From Bacilli bacterium (GTDB lineage Bacteria > Bacillota_I > Bacilli_A > ML615J-28 > CAG-698), in assembly GCA_016296945.1 (NCBI GenBank), contig JAEDHQ010000002.1, forward strand, positions 1 to 56,026: DNA of 56,026 nucleotides, in the 5' to 3' direction. This document shows positions 34,903 through 43,933 of the stretch, piece after piece (position 1 is the first letter of the stretch; each line of letters starts with the position of its first letter). A program made the position numbers and the translations under genes. A model generated the notes under the pieces. The model did no database searches, was not told the origin of the DNA, and saw only the letters and a program-made list of their open reading frames with translations.

Positions 34903-35919
34903 ATGGATAAAAAATATATCTTAGGCGTTGATGGCGGAAATACAAAAACTGATTATTTTTTGTTTACTAATGATGGAGAATTTATTGATTTTTATCGTGA
35001 TGGAACTTGTAGTCATGAGAGATTAAGTGATAGCTTTGACGGAAGTTTCCGTGTCATGAGCAAAGCTATTATGAAAATATTAGAAAAAAATAATTTAACA
35101 GTACCTGATATTTGCGCCGCAGTTTTTGGCTTAGCAGGTGTTGATACTCCATATCAAAAACAAAAACTTGAAGAAGTAGTTACAAAAATAGGTTTCCAAA
35201 ACTTTCGTGTTGTCAATGATTCATTTTTAGGAATCAAAGCAGTCAGTGAATTTGGTGTTTGTTCGATTTGTGGAACAGGAACTTCAGCTGGAGGAATTGA
35301 TTTAAAAGGTAATTATTTACAAGTAGGAGGAATAGGCGCAATCGTTGGAGATGAGGCTGGTGGAAGTTGGTTAGCTCGTCGCGCAATTAGACAAACATTT
35401 GATGCCTTATATCGATTTGATCAAAAATCATTGATTAATCAAATTGTTTTAGATGAATTGCAAGTAAACGATAAATATTATTTGATGGAAGCGATAAGTG
35501 AACGTTTAGGTAAAAGATTAGTTGATCTAACAAAAATCACTAAAGCTGTTTTTGAATGTGCTAATCAAGGTGACCAAGTTTGTATTGATTTATTAAAAGA
35601 AATGGCGAATAATTTAGCAAGAAGCGCTGGTGGTTGTGTTAGTAATTTAGAACTAGGAGACCATCCATTAGTTGTTCTTGCGGGAAGTGTTTGGGTTAAA
35701 GGAAGTAATCCTACTTTAGTGAATGAGTTTAAGAAACTAATAAATCAATATACACAAAAAGAGTGTAATGTTATAATATTGACAGTGCCACCGGCTACAG
35801 GAGCTATTATTTGGGCTTTAGAATTAGCAAGTGGATCTTGGCCATGTGATGATTTAAGAAACAAAGTTACAAATGCAGTTATTGAAAAATTAAGTAGTAT
35901 AGAAGGTAACAAATGCTAA
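34903..35919 (+). CDS. BadF/BadG-type sugar kinase (N-acetylglucosamine kinase-like)
   Basis: This 338-residue ASKHA-fold kinase belongs to the BadF/BadG/BcrA/BcrD group that includes N-acetylglucosamine kinases. Landmarks are ILGVDGGNTKTDYF (phosphate 1 loop), GLAGVDTPYQ, SICGTGTSAGGID (phosphate 2 loop), VGDEAGGSWLARRAIR and VVLAGSVWVKG. It starts 1 nt after the GH4 gene, so it probably phosphorylates an amino sugar or glucoside handled by that enzyme. It overlaps maf by 7 nt. Confidence 0.9.
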   Translation: MDKKYILGVDGGNTKTDYFLFTNDGEFIDFYRDGTCSHERLSDSFDGSFRVMSKAIMKILEKNNLTVPDICAAVFGLAGVDTPYQKQKLEEVVTKIGFQNFRVVNDSFLGIKAVSEFGVCSICGTGTSAGGIDLKGNYLQVGGIGAIVGDEAGGSWLARRAIRQTFDALYRFDQKSLINQIVLDELQVNDKYYLMEAISERLGKRLVDLTKITKAVFECANQGDQVCIDLLKEMANNLARSAGGCVSNLELGDHPLVVLAGSVWVKGSNPTLVNEFKKLINQYTQKECNVIILTVPPATGAIIWALELASGSWPCDDLRNKVTNAVIEKLSSIEGNKC

Positions 35920-36482
35920 TATTAGGCTCAAAATCTCCACGTCGGAAAGAGATCTTATCATTAGTCGGCATTGATTTTAAAGTTATTATCAAAGAGGTAG
36001 AAGAAGATATTGTTTGTGATAATTATCTAGATTATCCTAAACTTACAGCCATTAAAAAAGCAATGGCCCTTATAGACGAAGTAAACCCCGATGATATTAT
36101 TTTATGCTGTGATACTATTGTTCATATTGGAAATGAAATTTTAGGAAAACCACACAATAAAGAAGAGGCATTTCAAATGATCAAGAATATTAGTGGTAAT
36201 ACTCATGAAGTAGTCACAGGAGTATTTTTAGGTAACAAAGAAGAGCAAGTGACTTATAGTGTTTTAACTAAAGTAACTGTATCTACATTAACTGATCAAG
36301 AAATTATAGATTACATTAACACATCTGAACCATATGATAAAGCAGGAGGATATGCAATTCAAGGTTTATTTGGAAAATATATTGAAAAAATTGATGGCGA
36401 TTACTATAATGTTGTTGGCTTGCCAATTAGTTCTATATATAAGCATTTAAAGTTACTCAAAAATTATAAGGATAAAAAATGA
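35913..36482 (+). CDS. maf: Maf-family nucleotide pyrophosphatase
   Basis: Maf proteins hydrolyse noncanonical or modified nucleoside triphosphates and can arrest septation when overproduced. The 189-residue product shows LILGSKSPRRKEILS at the N-terminus, the catalytic region CCDTIVHIGNEILGKP with its Asp, and GDYYNVVGLPIS near the end. It is embedded in the operon by overlaps with the kinase gene and with yccF. Confidence 0.95.
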   Translation: MLILGSKSPRRKEILSLVGIDFKVIIKEVEEDIVCDNYLDYPKLTAIKKAMALIDEVNPDDIILCCDTIVHIGNEILGKPHNKEEAFQMIKNISGNTHEVVTGVFLGNKEEQVTYSVLTKVTVSTLTDQEIIDYINTSEPYDKAGGYAIQGLFGKYIEKIDGDYYNVVGLPISSIYKHLKLLKNYKDKK

Positions 36483-36832
36483 GGCATTTAGGAAATATTA
36501 TTTGGATTTTGTTTTTTGGTTTGTGGAGTTCTTTCTGCTATTTTCTTGTAGGTTTATTTCTATGTATAACGATTATCGGCATACCCTTTGGAAAACAATG
36601 TTTTAAAATAGGAACTTTAGTTTTAGCTCCATTCGGTAGAGATATCCGAATTGATTTTGCCAGTCATCCTTTTGCAAATATCATTTGGCTTTTTACTGTG
36701 GGAACTGGAATGGGCGTATCATATTTAGTTGCGGGAGCAATTTGTTGTCTTACAATTATTGGAATTCCCTTTGGAAAACAATGTTTTAAATTAGCACAAA
36801 TTTCTTTAATTCCTTTTGGAGCAACTTTTTAA
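36479..36832 (+). CDS. yccF: YccF-domain membrane protein
   Basis: This 117-residue membrane protein contains two repeats of the YccF domain, each with IIGIPFGKQCFK (near residues 37 and 98), and about four membrane segments. The molecular function of the family is not established. It overlaps the maf stop by 4 nt and ends the operon. Confidence 0.88.
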   Translation: MRHLGNIIWILFFGLWSSFCYFLVGLFLCITIIGIPFGKQCFKIGTLVLAPFGRDIRIDFASHPFANIIWLFTVGTGMGVSYLVAGAICCLTIIGIPFGKQCFKLAQISLIPFGATF

Positions 36833-36842
36833 AAATTAAAAA

Positions 36843-36899
36843 TAAAAACGATATTAAATTTAAGTTTGTAATAAAACTTAATCTAATATCGTTTTTTTA
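36843..36899. terminator. Bidirectional terminator between yccF and the M42 peptidase
   Basis: The long stem AAAACGATATTA / TAATATCGTTTT encloses an inner AAGTTT / AAACTT stem. Runs of A and T on either side let it serve the two convergent genes. Confidence 0.85.
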
Positions 36900-36903
36900 A
36901 TTT

Positions 36904-37938
36904 TTAATTTAAGACATATGCTTTAACTAATTCAAATGTGTTAATAATTCCTTTAATATGTGTGCGTTCCATGCCATGAGATGCAGCAACGCCGCTACCA
37001 ATTAAAGCACCACGAATATTGTTTCCAGCTTTTAAAGCTGTTGTTACATCACTTGAATAATATGGGAAGACATCAACTGCAAAATCTAATTTTTTTTCTT
37101 TCGCAAGATTGATTAGTTTTGTGTTCATTTCATAATTATATGGTCCCCCACTATCTTTTGCACAAATTGATACTTTTTCTTCACTACCATCTAAAGTAAG
37201 ACCAACACAGCCCATATCAACAGCTAATAATTCACTAACTTCTGGGATATTACTTGCACCAAAACCGATTTCTTCATAAACAGATAAAATTATCTTTAAT
37301 GTTTTTTTAGGAGTAAGGTTATTTTCTTTTAAATAATCAATTAGTCCGAATAAAATTCCAACAGATAGTTTATCATCTAAGAATCTTGATTTTAAATAAC
37401 CACTTTCTGTAAAAACTGTTTTTGGATCAAGTGAAATGTAATCACCATTATAGATTCCTAAATCCAATACTTCTTGTTTATTATGAACCATTTCATCTAA
37501 ACGAATATGCATATGACTTGTATCGCGAGGAAGAGTTGAGGAATCAGGATATACATGAACTGCAGGTGAATCAGATAAAAATGTTCCTTGATACACCTTA
37601 CCATCTCTAGTGTGAACTAAGCAATATTCACCATCATAAGTTGCTAAAACAGGTCCACCAATACGGTCAAAACGAAGTGTTCCATTGCTATTAATACTAC
37701 TAACAATCGCTCCTAGAGTATCAACATGAGCAGCTAAACCTAATTTTTCTTCGCTTTCACCTTTAATAGTGATTACAAAAGCTCCACTATTTAAAACTTC
37801 ATAATTTAAATTTCTTTTTTCAGATTCTTTCTTTAAAAATTCAATTGCTTTGTGAGTAAAGCCACTAGGACTAGGCACTTCTAAAATTTTCTTTGTAAAT
37901 TCAATAATATTTAAATATTCTTTATTTATTTTTTGCAT
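36904..37938 (-). CDS. M42 family aminopeptidase
   Basis: This 344-residue metallo-aminopeptidase belongs to family M42 (glutamyl/deblocking aminopeptidase, TET-type). Motifs in order are GLAAHVDTLGAIV (metal His and Asp), KSRFLDDKLSVG (bridging Asp), SVYEEIGFGAS (catalytic Glu pair), LAVDMGCVG (metal Asp) and the C-terminal SHGMERTHI (metal His). AAGGAGA lies before the start, which is inside the end of hslO (17-nt overlap). It probably trims peptides in the cytoplasm. Confidence 0.93.
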   Translation of the reverse strand: MQKINKEYLNIIEFTKKILEVPSPSGFTHKAIEFLKKESEKRNLNYEVLNSGAFVITIKGESEEKLGLAAHVDTLGAIVSSINSNGTLRFDRIGGPVLATYDGEYCLVHTRDGKVYQGTFLSDSPAVHVYPDSSTLPRDTSHMHIRLDEMVHNKQEVLDLGIYNGDYISLDPKTVFTESGYLKSRFLDDKLSVGILFGLIDYLKENNLTPKKTLKIILSVYEEIGFGASNIPEVSELLAVDMGCVGLTLDGSEEKVSICAKDSGGPYNYEMNTKLINLAKEKKLDFAVDVFPYYSSDVTTALKAGNNIRGALIGSGVAASHGMERTHIKGIINTFELVKAYVLN

Positions 37939-38809
37939 CTTGTTTCTCCTTTATTTTTGCTAATGCCAATACTTCTTCCTTAGAAAATGTGTAATGATTA
38001 TTACAATAATGACATACTACTTCTAAATCTTTATCAAGACTTGCTTCTTCATATAAATCTTCTTTTGATAATGTTAATAAACCAGAAACAAATCTTTCTT
38101 TTGAACAAGGACATTTAAATTCTACAGGTGTTTTCTCTAATACCTTGTAATCATTATTAAAGAATAATTTTAAGATTTCTTCTAAATCATCATGCTCTTT
38201 TAGTAATTTTGAGAATTCAATTTTTGATTGAAGTTTTTCTTCTAAATAAGAAATTGTTTCTTCACTAGCATTTGGAAGTAATTGGATTAAAATTCCCCCA
38301 CAAATACTACAAGTATTATCGCAATCAAATTCTGAACCTAAAAGAATTGCGGAAGGAGTTTGCTCTGATTTCGCAAAATAATATGTGAAATCTTTTGCTA
38401 AGTCACCCGTATTAATCTCAATAGATGATGTGAATAAATTATCTAATTTCAAATCTTTAATAACATCAATGTAACCATTATATCCTAATGTAGTTACTTC
38501 ATCTAAACCATTGCGATTTGTAAAATTAACATGTGGATTTTGCACATAACCACGAACATGACCATAACTATCAGCATCAGCACAAACATAACCAATTGGG
38601 CCATTGCCATTTAGTTTGATAGTAACTGCTTCTTCTAGTTTTAAAGTACCACCAATCATTAAAGCAATTGTCATGGTTTTTCCTAAGACACTTGCTGCAC
38701 TTGGCCAAATATCGTGACGTTTTAATGCTTCATTAGTTGTGTCAGTACTTCTAACAACATAAACTTTAATTTCATCATTTAAAGCTATTGCTTTATATAA
38801 ATAATCCAT
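37922..38809 (-). CDS. hslO: Redox-regulated chaperone Hsp33
   Basis: Hsp33 is a holdase activated by oxidation and unfolding. The 295-residue protein has the N-terminal fold with AATNEA-type TTNEALKRHDIWPSA and the C-terminal zinc centre: FKCPCSKERF (CxC) and VVCHYCNNHY (CxxC) near residues 236 and 268. AGGAG precedes the start. It is translationally coupled to the M42 peptidase downstream. Confidence 0.95.
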   Translation of the reverse strand: MDYLYKAIALNDEIKVYVVRSTDTTNEALKRHDIWPSAASVLGKTMTIALMIGGTLKLEEAVTIKLNGNGPIGYVCADADSYGHVRGYVQNPHVNFTNRNGLDEVTTLGYNGYIDVIKDLKLDNLFTSSIEINTGDLAKDFTYYFAKSEQTPSAILLGSEFDCDNTCSICGGILIQLLPNASEETISYLEEKLQSKIEFSKLLKEHDDLEEILKLFFNNDYKVLEKTPVEFKCPCSKERFVSGLLTLSKEDLYEEASLDKDLEVVCHYCNNHYTFSKEEVLALAKIKEKQDAKNK

Positions 38810-38895
38810 ATAACACTCCTATATATCTATAAATTTTTATTGTATATATTTTAATATAAATCAAAAGAAATTTCAATATTAATAAGGCAAACAAA

Positions 38896-38920
38896 TAAAA
38901 AAGGTAGGAAACCCTACCTG
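38896..38920 (-). terminator. Terminator of the M28 peptidase gene
   Basis: Read on the reverse strand, AGGTAGGG-TTTC-CTACCT is followed by TTTTTTATTT. Confidence 0.8.
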
Positions 38921-38921
38921 A

Positions 38922-39886
38922 TTACAGATGATGATTAATTGATAAAAAGATATCACGCAATAAAAAGATATTATCTTCATCAAATATAATATCACGATAT
39001 GTGTGAATTCTTCCTAAATATAAACCAAGAGTTTTATTTTTATTAAATGCACCTACACCAATAAAGTTAGCAAACTTTTTATGATCTGATGGGAAAATTG
39101 CTTTTTTATGTGATTCTACAATAAGTTGTTTCTTACCCTTGTTTTGATATTTAGTGATGCTATCAATTAGGTTACAATCAATATTTTTATGAATGAATAA
39201 TAAATTATCACCATCACTAACACAATCAAAATTAATAATATACTTATTATTAATTCCATCGTTTTGGTGTTGTTTATAAAATGCTTTTGAGCCAAGCAAT
39301 CCTTTTTCTTCATTGTCAAATAAAATAAAACAAAATTGATCAGCTAATTCAAAAGGAACCTTTTTAATCATTTCAATAATTGTAATAACTCCACTTGTAT
39401 TATCATTATAATTGTTTTTATTTGGAATGCCATAAAGCATCATATATATAATTAAGAATAAAGATCCTAATAAACCTACTTCATATCCTAATAAACCTAA
39501 TCCATAGGGTTCTAAAAGATATTTTAGTAAGAACCCCATAAATAATGCCGGAACAACTAAAAGCAAACCGATTAAGATTTGAATAAATAAAAAGAAAACA
39601 ATATTTTTGGAGTAATAAAATTAGGAAGAAAACCTAAGGAAGCACATGTATCATAATGGGCTGTATAAATGTATTTCGCATTATGATAATTGCCAATAAT
39701 AATATTGCGATTTGTTTCTTTATTATTATACTTTTCAATAGAAACTGAAAAATTTGTATCTTTTAATTCTTTTTTAATAAATTCGATAAAATCACTTTTT
39801 TGCTTTAATGATTTTCTGACCATAAAATTATTTAAAATCGCTTTTGATGTTTGTGTTAAATTGCTAGTCTTTTGAACTTCTTTCAT
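38922..39886 (-). pseudogene. Membrane M28 peptidase split by a frameshift
   Basis: Two adjacent reverse frames together make one M28-type zinc aminopeptidase. The N-terminal part carries YIYTAHYDTCAS (metal His). The C-terminal part carries NYNDNTSGV (bridging Asp), LFDNEEKGLLGS (catalytic Glu), INFDCVSDGD and a final RIHTYRD (metal His). Between them lie two membrane helices. The frames join if one base is added in the five-base homopolymer at 39604-39608; the distance (965 nt) is one short of a multiple of three. AAGGAG precedes the start at 39886. All metal ligands survive, so this is a recent mutation or a homopolymer sequencing error. Confidence 0.8.
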
Positions 39887-40002
39887 AGTTAGTCTCCTTA
39901 GAAGAATATAATATAATTTTGATAGAATAATTATACTACTTAAGAACAAAAAAACAATATTTTTTTGATAGTACATACATTCAGTTTTAAAGCGCTTATA
40001 AA

Positions 40003-40096
40003 ATAAAAAATGGTTCCTTTCGGAACTACCATTAGGTCATCTAGACCACTATATATATTGTCAAATAATAAAAGTTTACCTTAAACTTTATTATTT
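40003..40096 (-). terminator. Terminator region of the tRNA operon
   Basis: On the reverse strand, downstream of tRNA-Gln, comes first a 14-bp AT stem (40064-40078 with 40082-40095). A second hairpin follows with GTTCC-GAAA-GGAAC inside AATGG/CCATT and a T-run (40003-40033). The second is a classical terminator. Confidence 0.75.
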
Positions 40097-40109
40097 GTTA
40101 TTTTAAAGA

Positions 40110-40185
40110 TGGCAGGGCTTACTAGATTCGAACTAGTGAAATGACGGAGTCAAAGTCCGTTGCCTTACCGCTTGGCTAAAGCCCT
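40110..40185 (-). tRNA. tRNA-Gln (TTG anticodon)
   Basis: A 76-nt cloverleaf on the reverse strand with encoded CCA. The acceptor stem AGGGCTT / AAGCCCT is fully paired and the discriminator base is G. The anticodon stem ACGGA / TCCGT holds the loop CTTTGAC (anticodon TTG). The T-loop is TTCGAAT. It lies 9 nt downstream of tRNA-Tyr in the same transcript. Confidence 0.97.
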
Positions 40186-40194
40186 ATAAAAGAA

Positions 40195-40279
40195 TGGTGG
40201 CGGGGAGTGGATTCGAACCACCGAACTCGGAGAGAGCGGATTTACAGTCCGCCGCGTTTAGCCACTTCGCTACCCAGCC
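40195..40279 (-). tRNA. tRNA-Tyr (GTA anticodon)
   Basis: An 85-nt class II tRNA on the reverse strand with a long variable arm and encoded CCA. The anticodon loop is CTGTAAA (GTA) and the discriminator base is A. The acceptor stem GGCTGGG / CCCCGCC has one mismatch (U4 opposite C69). All other stems pair, with a G-T at the base of the T-stem. Confidence 0.96.
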
Positions 40280-40294
40280 ACAAATTGCTCTATT

Positions 40295-40323
40295 ATTATA
40301 CTACATTAAAATAAAAATTGCAA
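40295..40323 (-). promoter_or_regulatory. Promoter of the tRNA-Tyr/tRNA-Gln operon
   Basis: On the reverse strand, TTGCAA (40318-40323), 17 nt and TATAAT (40295-40300) lie 15 nt upstream of tRNA-Tyr. Confidence 0.7.
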
Positions 40324-40365
40324 GACTTTTTTTTAATTTTTTTCAATTTTTAAAAAAATCTTTTG

Positions 40366-40394
40366 TTGATATTATTAGCCATATGTGGTATAAT
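40366..40394 (+). promoter_or_regulatory. Promoter of the class I LysRS gene
   Basis: TTGATA at 40366-40371, a 17-nt spacer and an extended -10 (TGG then TATAAT at 40389-40394). It is one of the best promoters in the window. Confidence 0.75.
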
Positions 40395-40435
40395 ACTATA
40401 AGTAAGAAATAAAAAGAATTATAGTGAGGTGGCTT

Positions 40436-42448
40436 ATGCATTGGGCAGAAGAGATTGCAAAGAAAATAATTGCACGTAATCCAAATAAAGAAGAATATGT
40501 TTGTGCAGCAGGGATTAGTCCATCAGGATCTATTCATATTGGGAACTTCCGTGATGTTGCTACAAGTTATTTTGTTTATAAAGCATTAATAAGAATGGGT
40601 AAAAAAGCTCGTTTTCTTTTCTCATGGGATGAATTTGATCGCACAAGAAAGATTCCTGTTAATGTTAGTAAAGTAAATAGTGATATGGAAAAATACATTG
40701 GTTATCCTTATGTTGATATTCCTAATCCTTTTAAAGATTCTGATTGTAAAACTTATGCGGAATATTTTGAAAAAGAATTTGAAGCATCAATTGGTCAATT
40801 TGGTATTGATATGGATTATCGCCATCAAGCAGAAATGTATCGTAGTGGAAAATATGCAAAATATGTTATTGAAGCATTACAAAAAAGAGGAGAAATATTT
40901 GACATTTTAGATAGTCATCGTACACAAGATGCCAAAGAAGGAGAAAGAGAAGCTTATTATCCTGTAAGTATCTATTGTCCTCATTGCCATCGTGATACAA
41001 CAACAATCACTGAATTAAGTGAAGATTGTACAAAAGCAAAATATCAATGTAAATGTGGTCATAGTGGGGAATTTGATTTCACAAAAGATTTCAACTGTAA
41101 GTTAGCTTGGAAGATTGACTGGCCAATGCGTTGGTTATATGAAAAAGTTGATTTTGAACCTGGTGGAAAAGATCATGCTAGTATTCATGGTAGTTATGAT
41201 ACTGCAAAAGATATTGCAAGAAAGATTTTTAACTTTGAACCTCCACTATTTCAAGGTTATGAATTCATTGGTATTCGGGGAACAACAGGTAAGATGTCTG
41301 GATCATCTGGATTGAATTTAACTCCAGAAACATTATTAAAATTATATCAACCAGAAGTATTATTATGGTTATACTCAAAAACAGAACCAAATAAAGCATT
41401 TGATTTTTGTTTTGATGATGGTATCTTACGTCAATATTTTGAATTTGATAAGATGTATGAAGCTTGTAAAAACAAGACTGCTGAAGATTATATGTATGAT
41501 GTTATGTACTATAGTCAAGTAGAAGGAAGAGAAATCCAAACTGTACCAATGGGATTATTAGTTCAATTAGGTTCAGTAGTTGACTTTAATAACGAAATGC
41601 TTGAAGTAGTATTTGAAAAGATTGGTACACCATATAAGAAAGAAGAATTTGCTGACAGAGTTGCCAGAGCGAAATTCTGGCTAGAAGAATGTTCTCCTGA
41701 AAGTGTTAATCGTTTACGTAAGAATCGTAATTGGGATGTTTATAATCAATTGAATGATTTAGAAAAACAAGAAATTAAAGAATTATATAATTATATCTCT
41801 AAAGGCGGATATACATTAGATGAACTTCAAGTTGAATTATATGCAATTCCAAAACGTGTTCGTGGTATTGTGGATGAAAGTAAAGAGTTAAAACAAATTC
41901 AAGGAGTATACTTTAAGAATGTTTATAAATTATTAATTGATAAAGAAAAAGGACCAAGATTATACTTATTCTTATATGCAATTAATCCAGAAGATTATAA
42001 GAAATTATTAGATTTTTCAACACCAGCAACACCTGAAGAATTAACAAAAGTTGAAGAGGTTGTAGAAGAAGTAAAAGTTGAAAAAGTATATGGTGAACCA
42101 GATCCAGTTGAACCAGTAAAAAAAGAAATCACAATCGATGAATTTTTAAAAGTTGATTTAAGAGTATGCAAGATTTTAAAAGCACAAGAAATAAGAAAAT
42201 CAGCCAATTGTTTAAAAATTACATTAGATGATGGTATTAAAGAAAGAGTAATTGTTTCAAGTATAAAGAATGATTATACTTGTGAAGAATTAATTGGTAA
42301 AAAGATCATTGTTGTTGCAAATTTACAACCTGCTCGTATCACTGGTGTAACTAGTGAAGGTATGTTATTAGCAGGAACAAATAATGCGTGTGGATGTCAA
42401 ATCATTTTTGTAGATGATATCGTTCCTGTAGGAACAATGATAAAATAA
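40436..42448 (+). CDS. lysK: Class I lysyl-tRNA synthetase with C-terminal tRNA-binding domain
   Basis: This 670-residue protein charges tRNA-Lys but belongs to the class I (archaeal-type) LysRS rather than the class II enzyme of most bacteria. It has the HIGH motif at residues 34-37 (SIHIGNFRD), a Cys cluster CPHCH (181) with CKC (205), PGGKDHA (243-249) and the KMSKS-type KMSGS at 286-290. A Pro/Glu/Val-rich linker (about 530-563) leads to a MetRS-beta/Arc1p-type tRNA-binding OB domain (564-670; DLRVCKI, LQPARITGVTSEGM). GAGGTGG ends 4 nt before the ATG at 40436; an in-frame GTG at 40424 would swallow that site. It is monocistronic. Confidence 0.93.
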   Translation: MHWAEEIAKKIIARNPNKEEYVCAAGISPSGSIHIGNFRDVATSYFVYKALIRMGKKARFLFSWDEFDRTRKIPVNVSKVNSDMEKYIGYPYVDIPNPFKDSDCKTYAEYFEKEFEASIGQFGIDMDYRHQAEMYRSGKYAKYVIEALQKRGEIFDILDSHRTQDAKEGEREAYYPVSIYCPHCHRDTTTITELSEDCTKAKYQCKCGHSGEFDFTKDFNCKLAWKIDWPMRWLYEKVDFEPGGKDHASIHGSYDTAKDIARKIFNFEPPLFQGYEFIGIRGTTGKMSGSSGLNLTPETLLKLYQPEVLLWLYSKTEPNKAFDFCFDDGILRQYFEFDKMYEACKNKTAEDYMYDVMYYSQVEGREIQTVPMGLLVQLGSVVDFNNEMLEVVFEKIGTPYKKEEFADRVARAKFWLEECSPESVNRLRKNRNWDVYNQLNDLEKQEIKELYNYISKGGYTLDELQVELYAIPKRVRGIVDESKELKQIQGVYFKNVYKLLIDKEKGPRLYLFLYAINPEDYKKLLDFSTPATPEELTKVEEVVEEVKVEKVYGEPDPVEPVKKEITIDEFLKVDLRVCKILKAQEIRKSANCLKITLDDGIKERVIVSSIKNDYTCEELIGKKIIVVANLQPARITGVTSEGMLLAGTNNACGCQIIFVDDIVPVGTMIK

Positions 42449-42454
42449 AAAGTT

Positions 42455-42480
42455 AAAGTATGGTTTTCCATACTTTTTTT
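42455..42480 (+). terminator. Terminator of the LysRS gene
   Basis: The perfect 9-bp stem AAAGTATGG / CCATACTTT with loop TTTT and a T-tail. Confidence 0.85.
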
Positions 42481-43235
42481 AATATTAACTAAATAATAAG
42501 CTAAACTAGATTACTAGTTTATTTTATTATTGATGCTCTTTATGAAACAATTTGATTTATCAATCTAAAAACGTGTATACCATACTTTAGTATATTTGAT
42601 GCATTATAAAAATTATAAATTATGTGATTCATATAAAAAGGAAAATAGATGAAAAGCATATGACAATTGCCAAAGAAAAGATTATAAAATATTAAAGAGA
42701 AGTTACTATAATTTATAATTAATGAAGATTGCAATTTATGGATTTTGATAAAAATATTGTTTCATTATTGAAAAATAATATAAAAATGTTTTAAATATTT
42801 TATCTTCTAAATATATGATAATGACTTTATTAGTTAATAAAGGAAATAGAATATTATTAACAAACAATATTGGCTAGTCAATAAAATGAGGAGATTTATT
42901 ATCTAATTCTAAGATTTAGTATGTTTAGGATTAAAAAGTATTTTTTATTTTTTATTATGTCATGCAATGATATATTATTAAAAGATTATACTATTATATT
43001 ATTAGATGAAGGAAAAAACTATTAATAATAACTATTAATTCATTATATATAACTAATTGATGATATTATTTTTTAAAAGGTATGATAAATAATATATGGA
43101 AATATAAAAAAAGTATATTATTAGTATATATAAAATAAGTTCAATGAATTGTTGTTTATTAAACTTTTTTTTACATTTTTTTCTAATAAGAATATAATAT
43201 AATTAGTATAAAGATAAATTATATTAGGAGGTATA
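42481..43235. other. 755-base gene-free, AT-rich stretch
   Basis: No frame in this stretch combines a ribosome site, a start and plausible protein composition. Short forward fragments such as MDFDKNIVSLLKNNIKMF (from about 42738) and TLLVNKGNRILLTNNIG (from about 42822) are separated by stops and look like remnants of a decayed gene. The last 40 bases hold the TATAAT and AGGAGG serving the next gene. Confidence 0.5.
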
Positions 43236-43865
43236 ATGTTAGCTTATTGGATTATTTATTCTGTTTATTGTTTTGTTCATCTAATATTTAGTTTTTTAGA
43301 AAAAGAAAAGCCTCGTAAAATTACAAAATTATTAATAATGCCATTATTAATATTAGGATTATTTCTTTTTGATGTAAAAAATTATTTTATCTATTTAGGA
43401 TTATTATTTGGGTGGATTGGAGATATTTATTTACTTAATAATAAGGAAAGAAAATATTTCGTAATTGGCACCATATGTTTTATCTTTGGACATATTGCGT
43501 ATATTCTTGAAGTAATGAGATTATATATCATTGATTATGGATTAAGTGATCAATTAATTCATTTTTTATTAATTATCCTAATCATAGCAATAATCCTCTT
43601 ATTCTTTGCTTATTTTAAAATGAAAAGAAAATTGGGAAAACTTGCTTATCTTGGTAGTACCTATTTTTCAATATTAATTGGTGGATTTGTTTTATCCTTT
43701 CTATTGCAAAAACCATTATTATCAATTGGCTTTGGATTTTTTATCATAAGTGATATCTTAATATCAGTATTTAGGTTTTATAAAAAACCGAAAAGAAGTC
43801 ATTTTTATATTATGATTACATATTTACTAGCACAAACATTAATTGCTTTAAGTTTTATTCTATAA
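43236..43865 (+). CDS. YhhN/TMEM86-family membrane protein (lysoplasmalogenase-like)
   Basis: This 209-residue protein with seven to eight membrane helices belongs to the YhhN family, whose animal members (TMEM86) hydrolyse lysoplasmalogens. The family's two acidic membrane motifs are present: LLFGWIGDIYLL (Asp near residue 67) and FGFFIISDILIS near residue 173. AGGAGG precedes the ATG. The bacterial substrate is not settled. The gene is single, with no clear terminator before the SDR promoter. Confidence 0.85.
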   Translation: MLAYWIIYSVYCFVHLIFSFLEKEKPRKITKLLIMPLLILGLFLFDVKNYFIYLGLLFGWIGDIYLLNNKERKYFVIGTICFIFGHIAYILEVMRLYIIDYGLSDQLIHFLLIILIIAIILLFFAYFKMKRKLGKLAYLGSTYFSILIGGFVLSFLLQKPLLSIGFGFFIISDILISVFRFYKKPKRSHFYIMITYLLAQTLIALSFIL

Positions 43866-43933
43866 TACTTTTTAATATATCATTTTTGATATAATGTGTT
43901 TCTAAATAAGCATTTCAGTTATTTTTTTTAAAA

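Noticed and set aside
39600..39612. Programmed -1 frameshifting in the M28 peptidase
   Set aside because: The A-run gives re-pairing only in the P site; the A-site codon (ATA to AAT) would mismatch. No stimulatory structure is evident, so a mutation or sequencing error is more likely.
40194..40412. A 72-codon forward frame starting MVAGSGFEPPNSERA
   Set aside because: It runs antisense through tRNA-Tyr. This is a well-known false protein pattern created by tRNA genes.
42540..42734. A 64-codon reverse frame in the gene-free gap
   Set aside because: It has low-complexity hydrophobic content, no ribosome site and no recognisable family.
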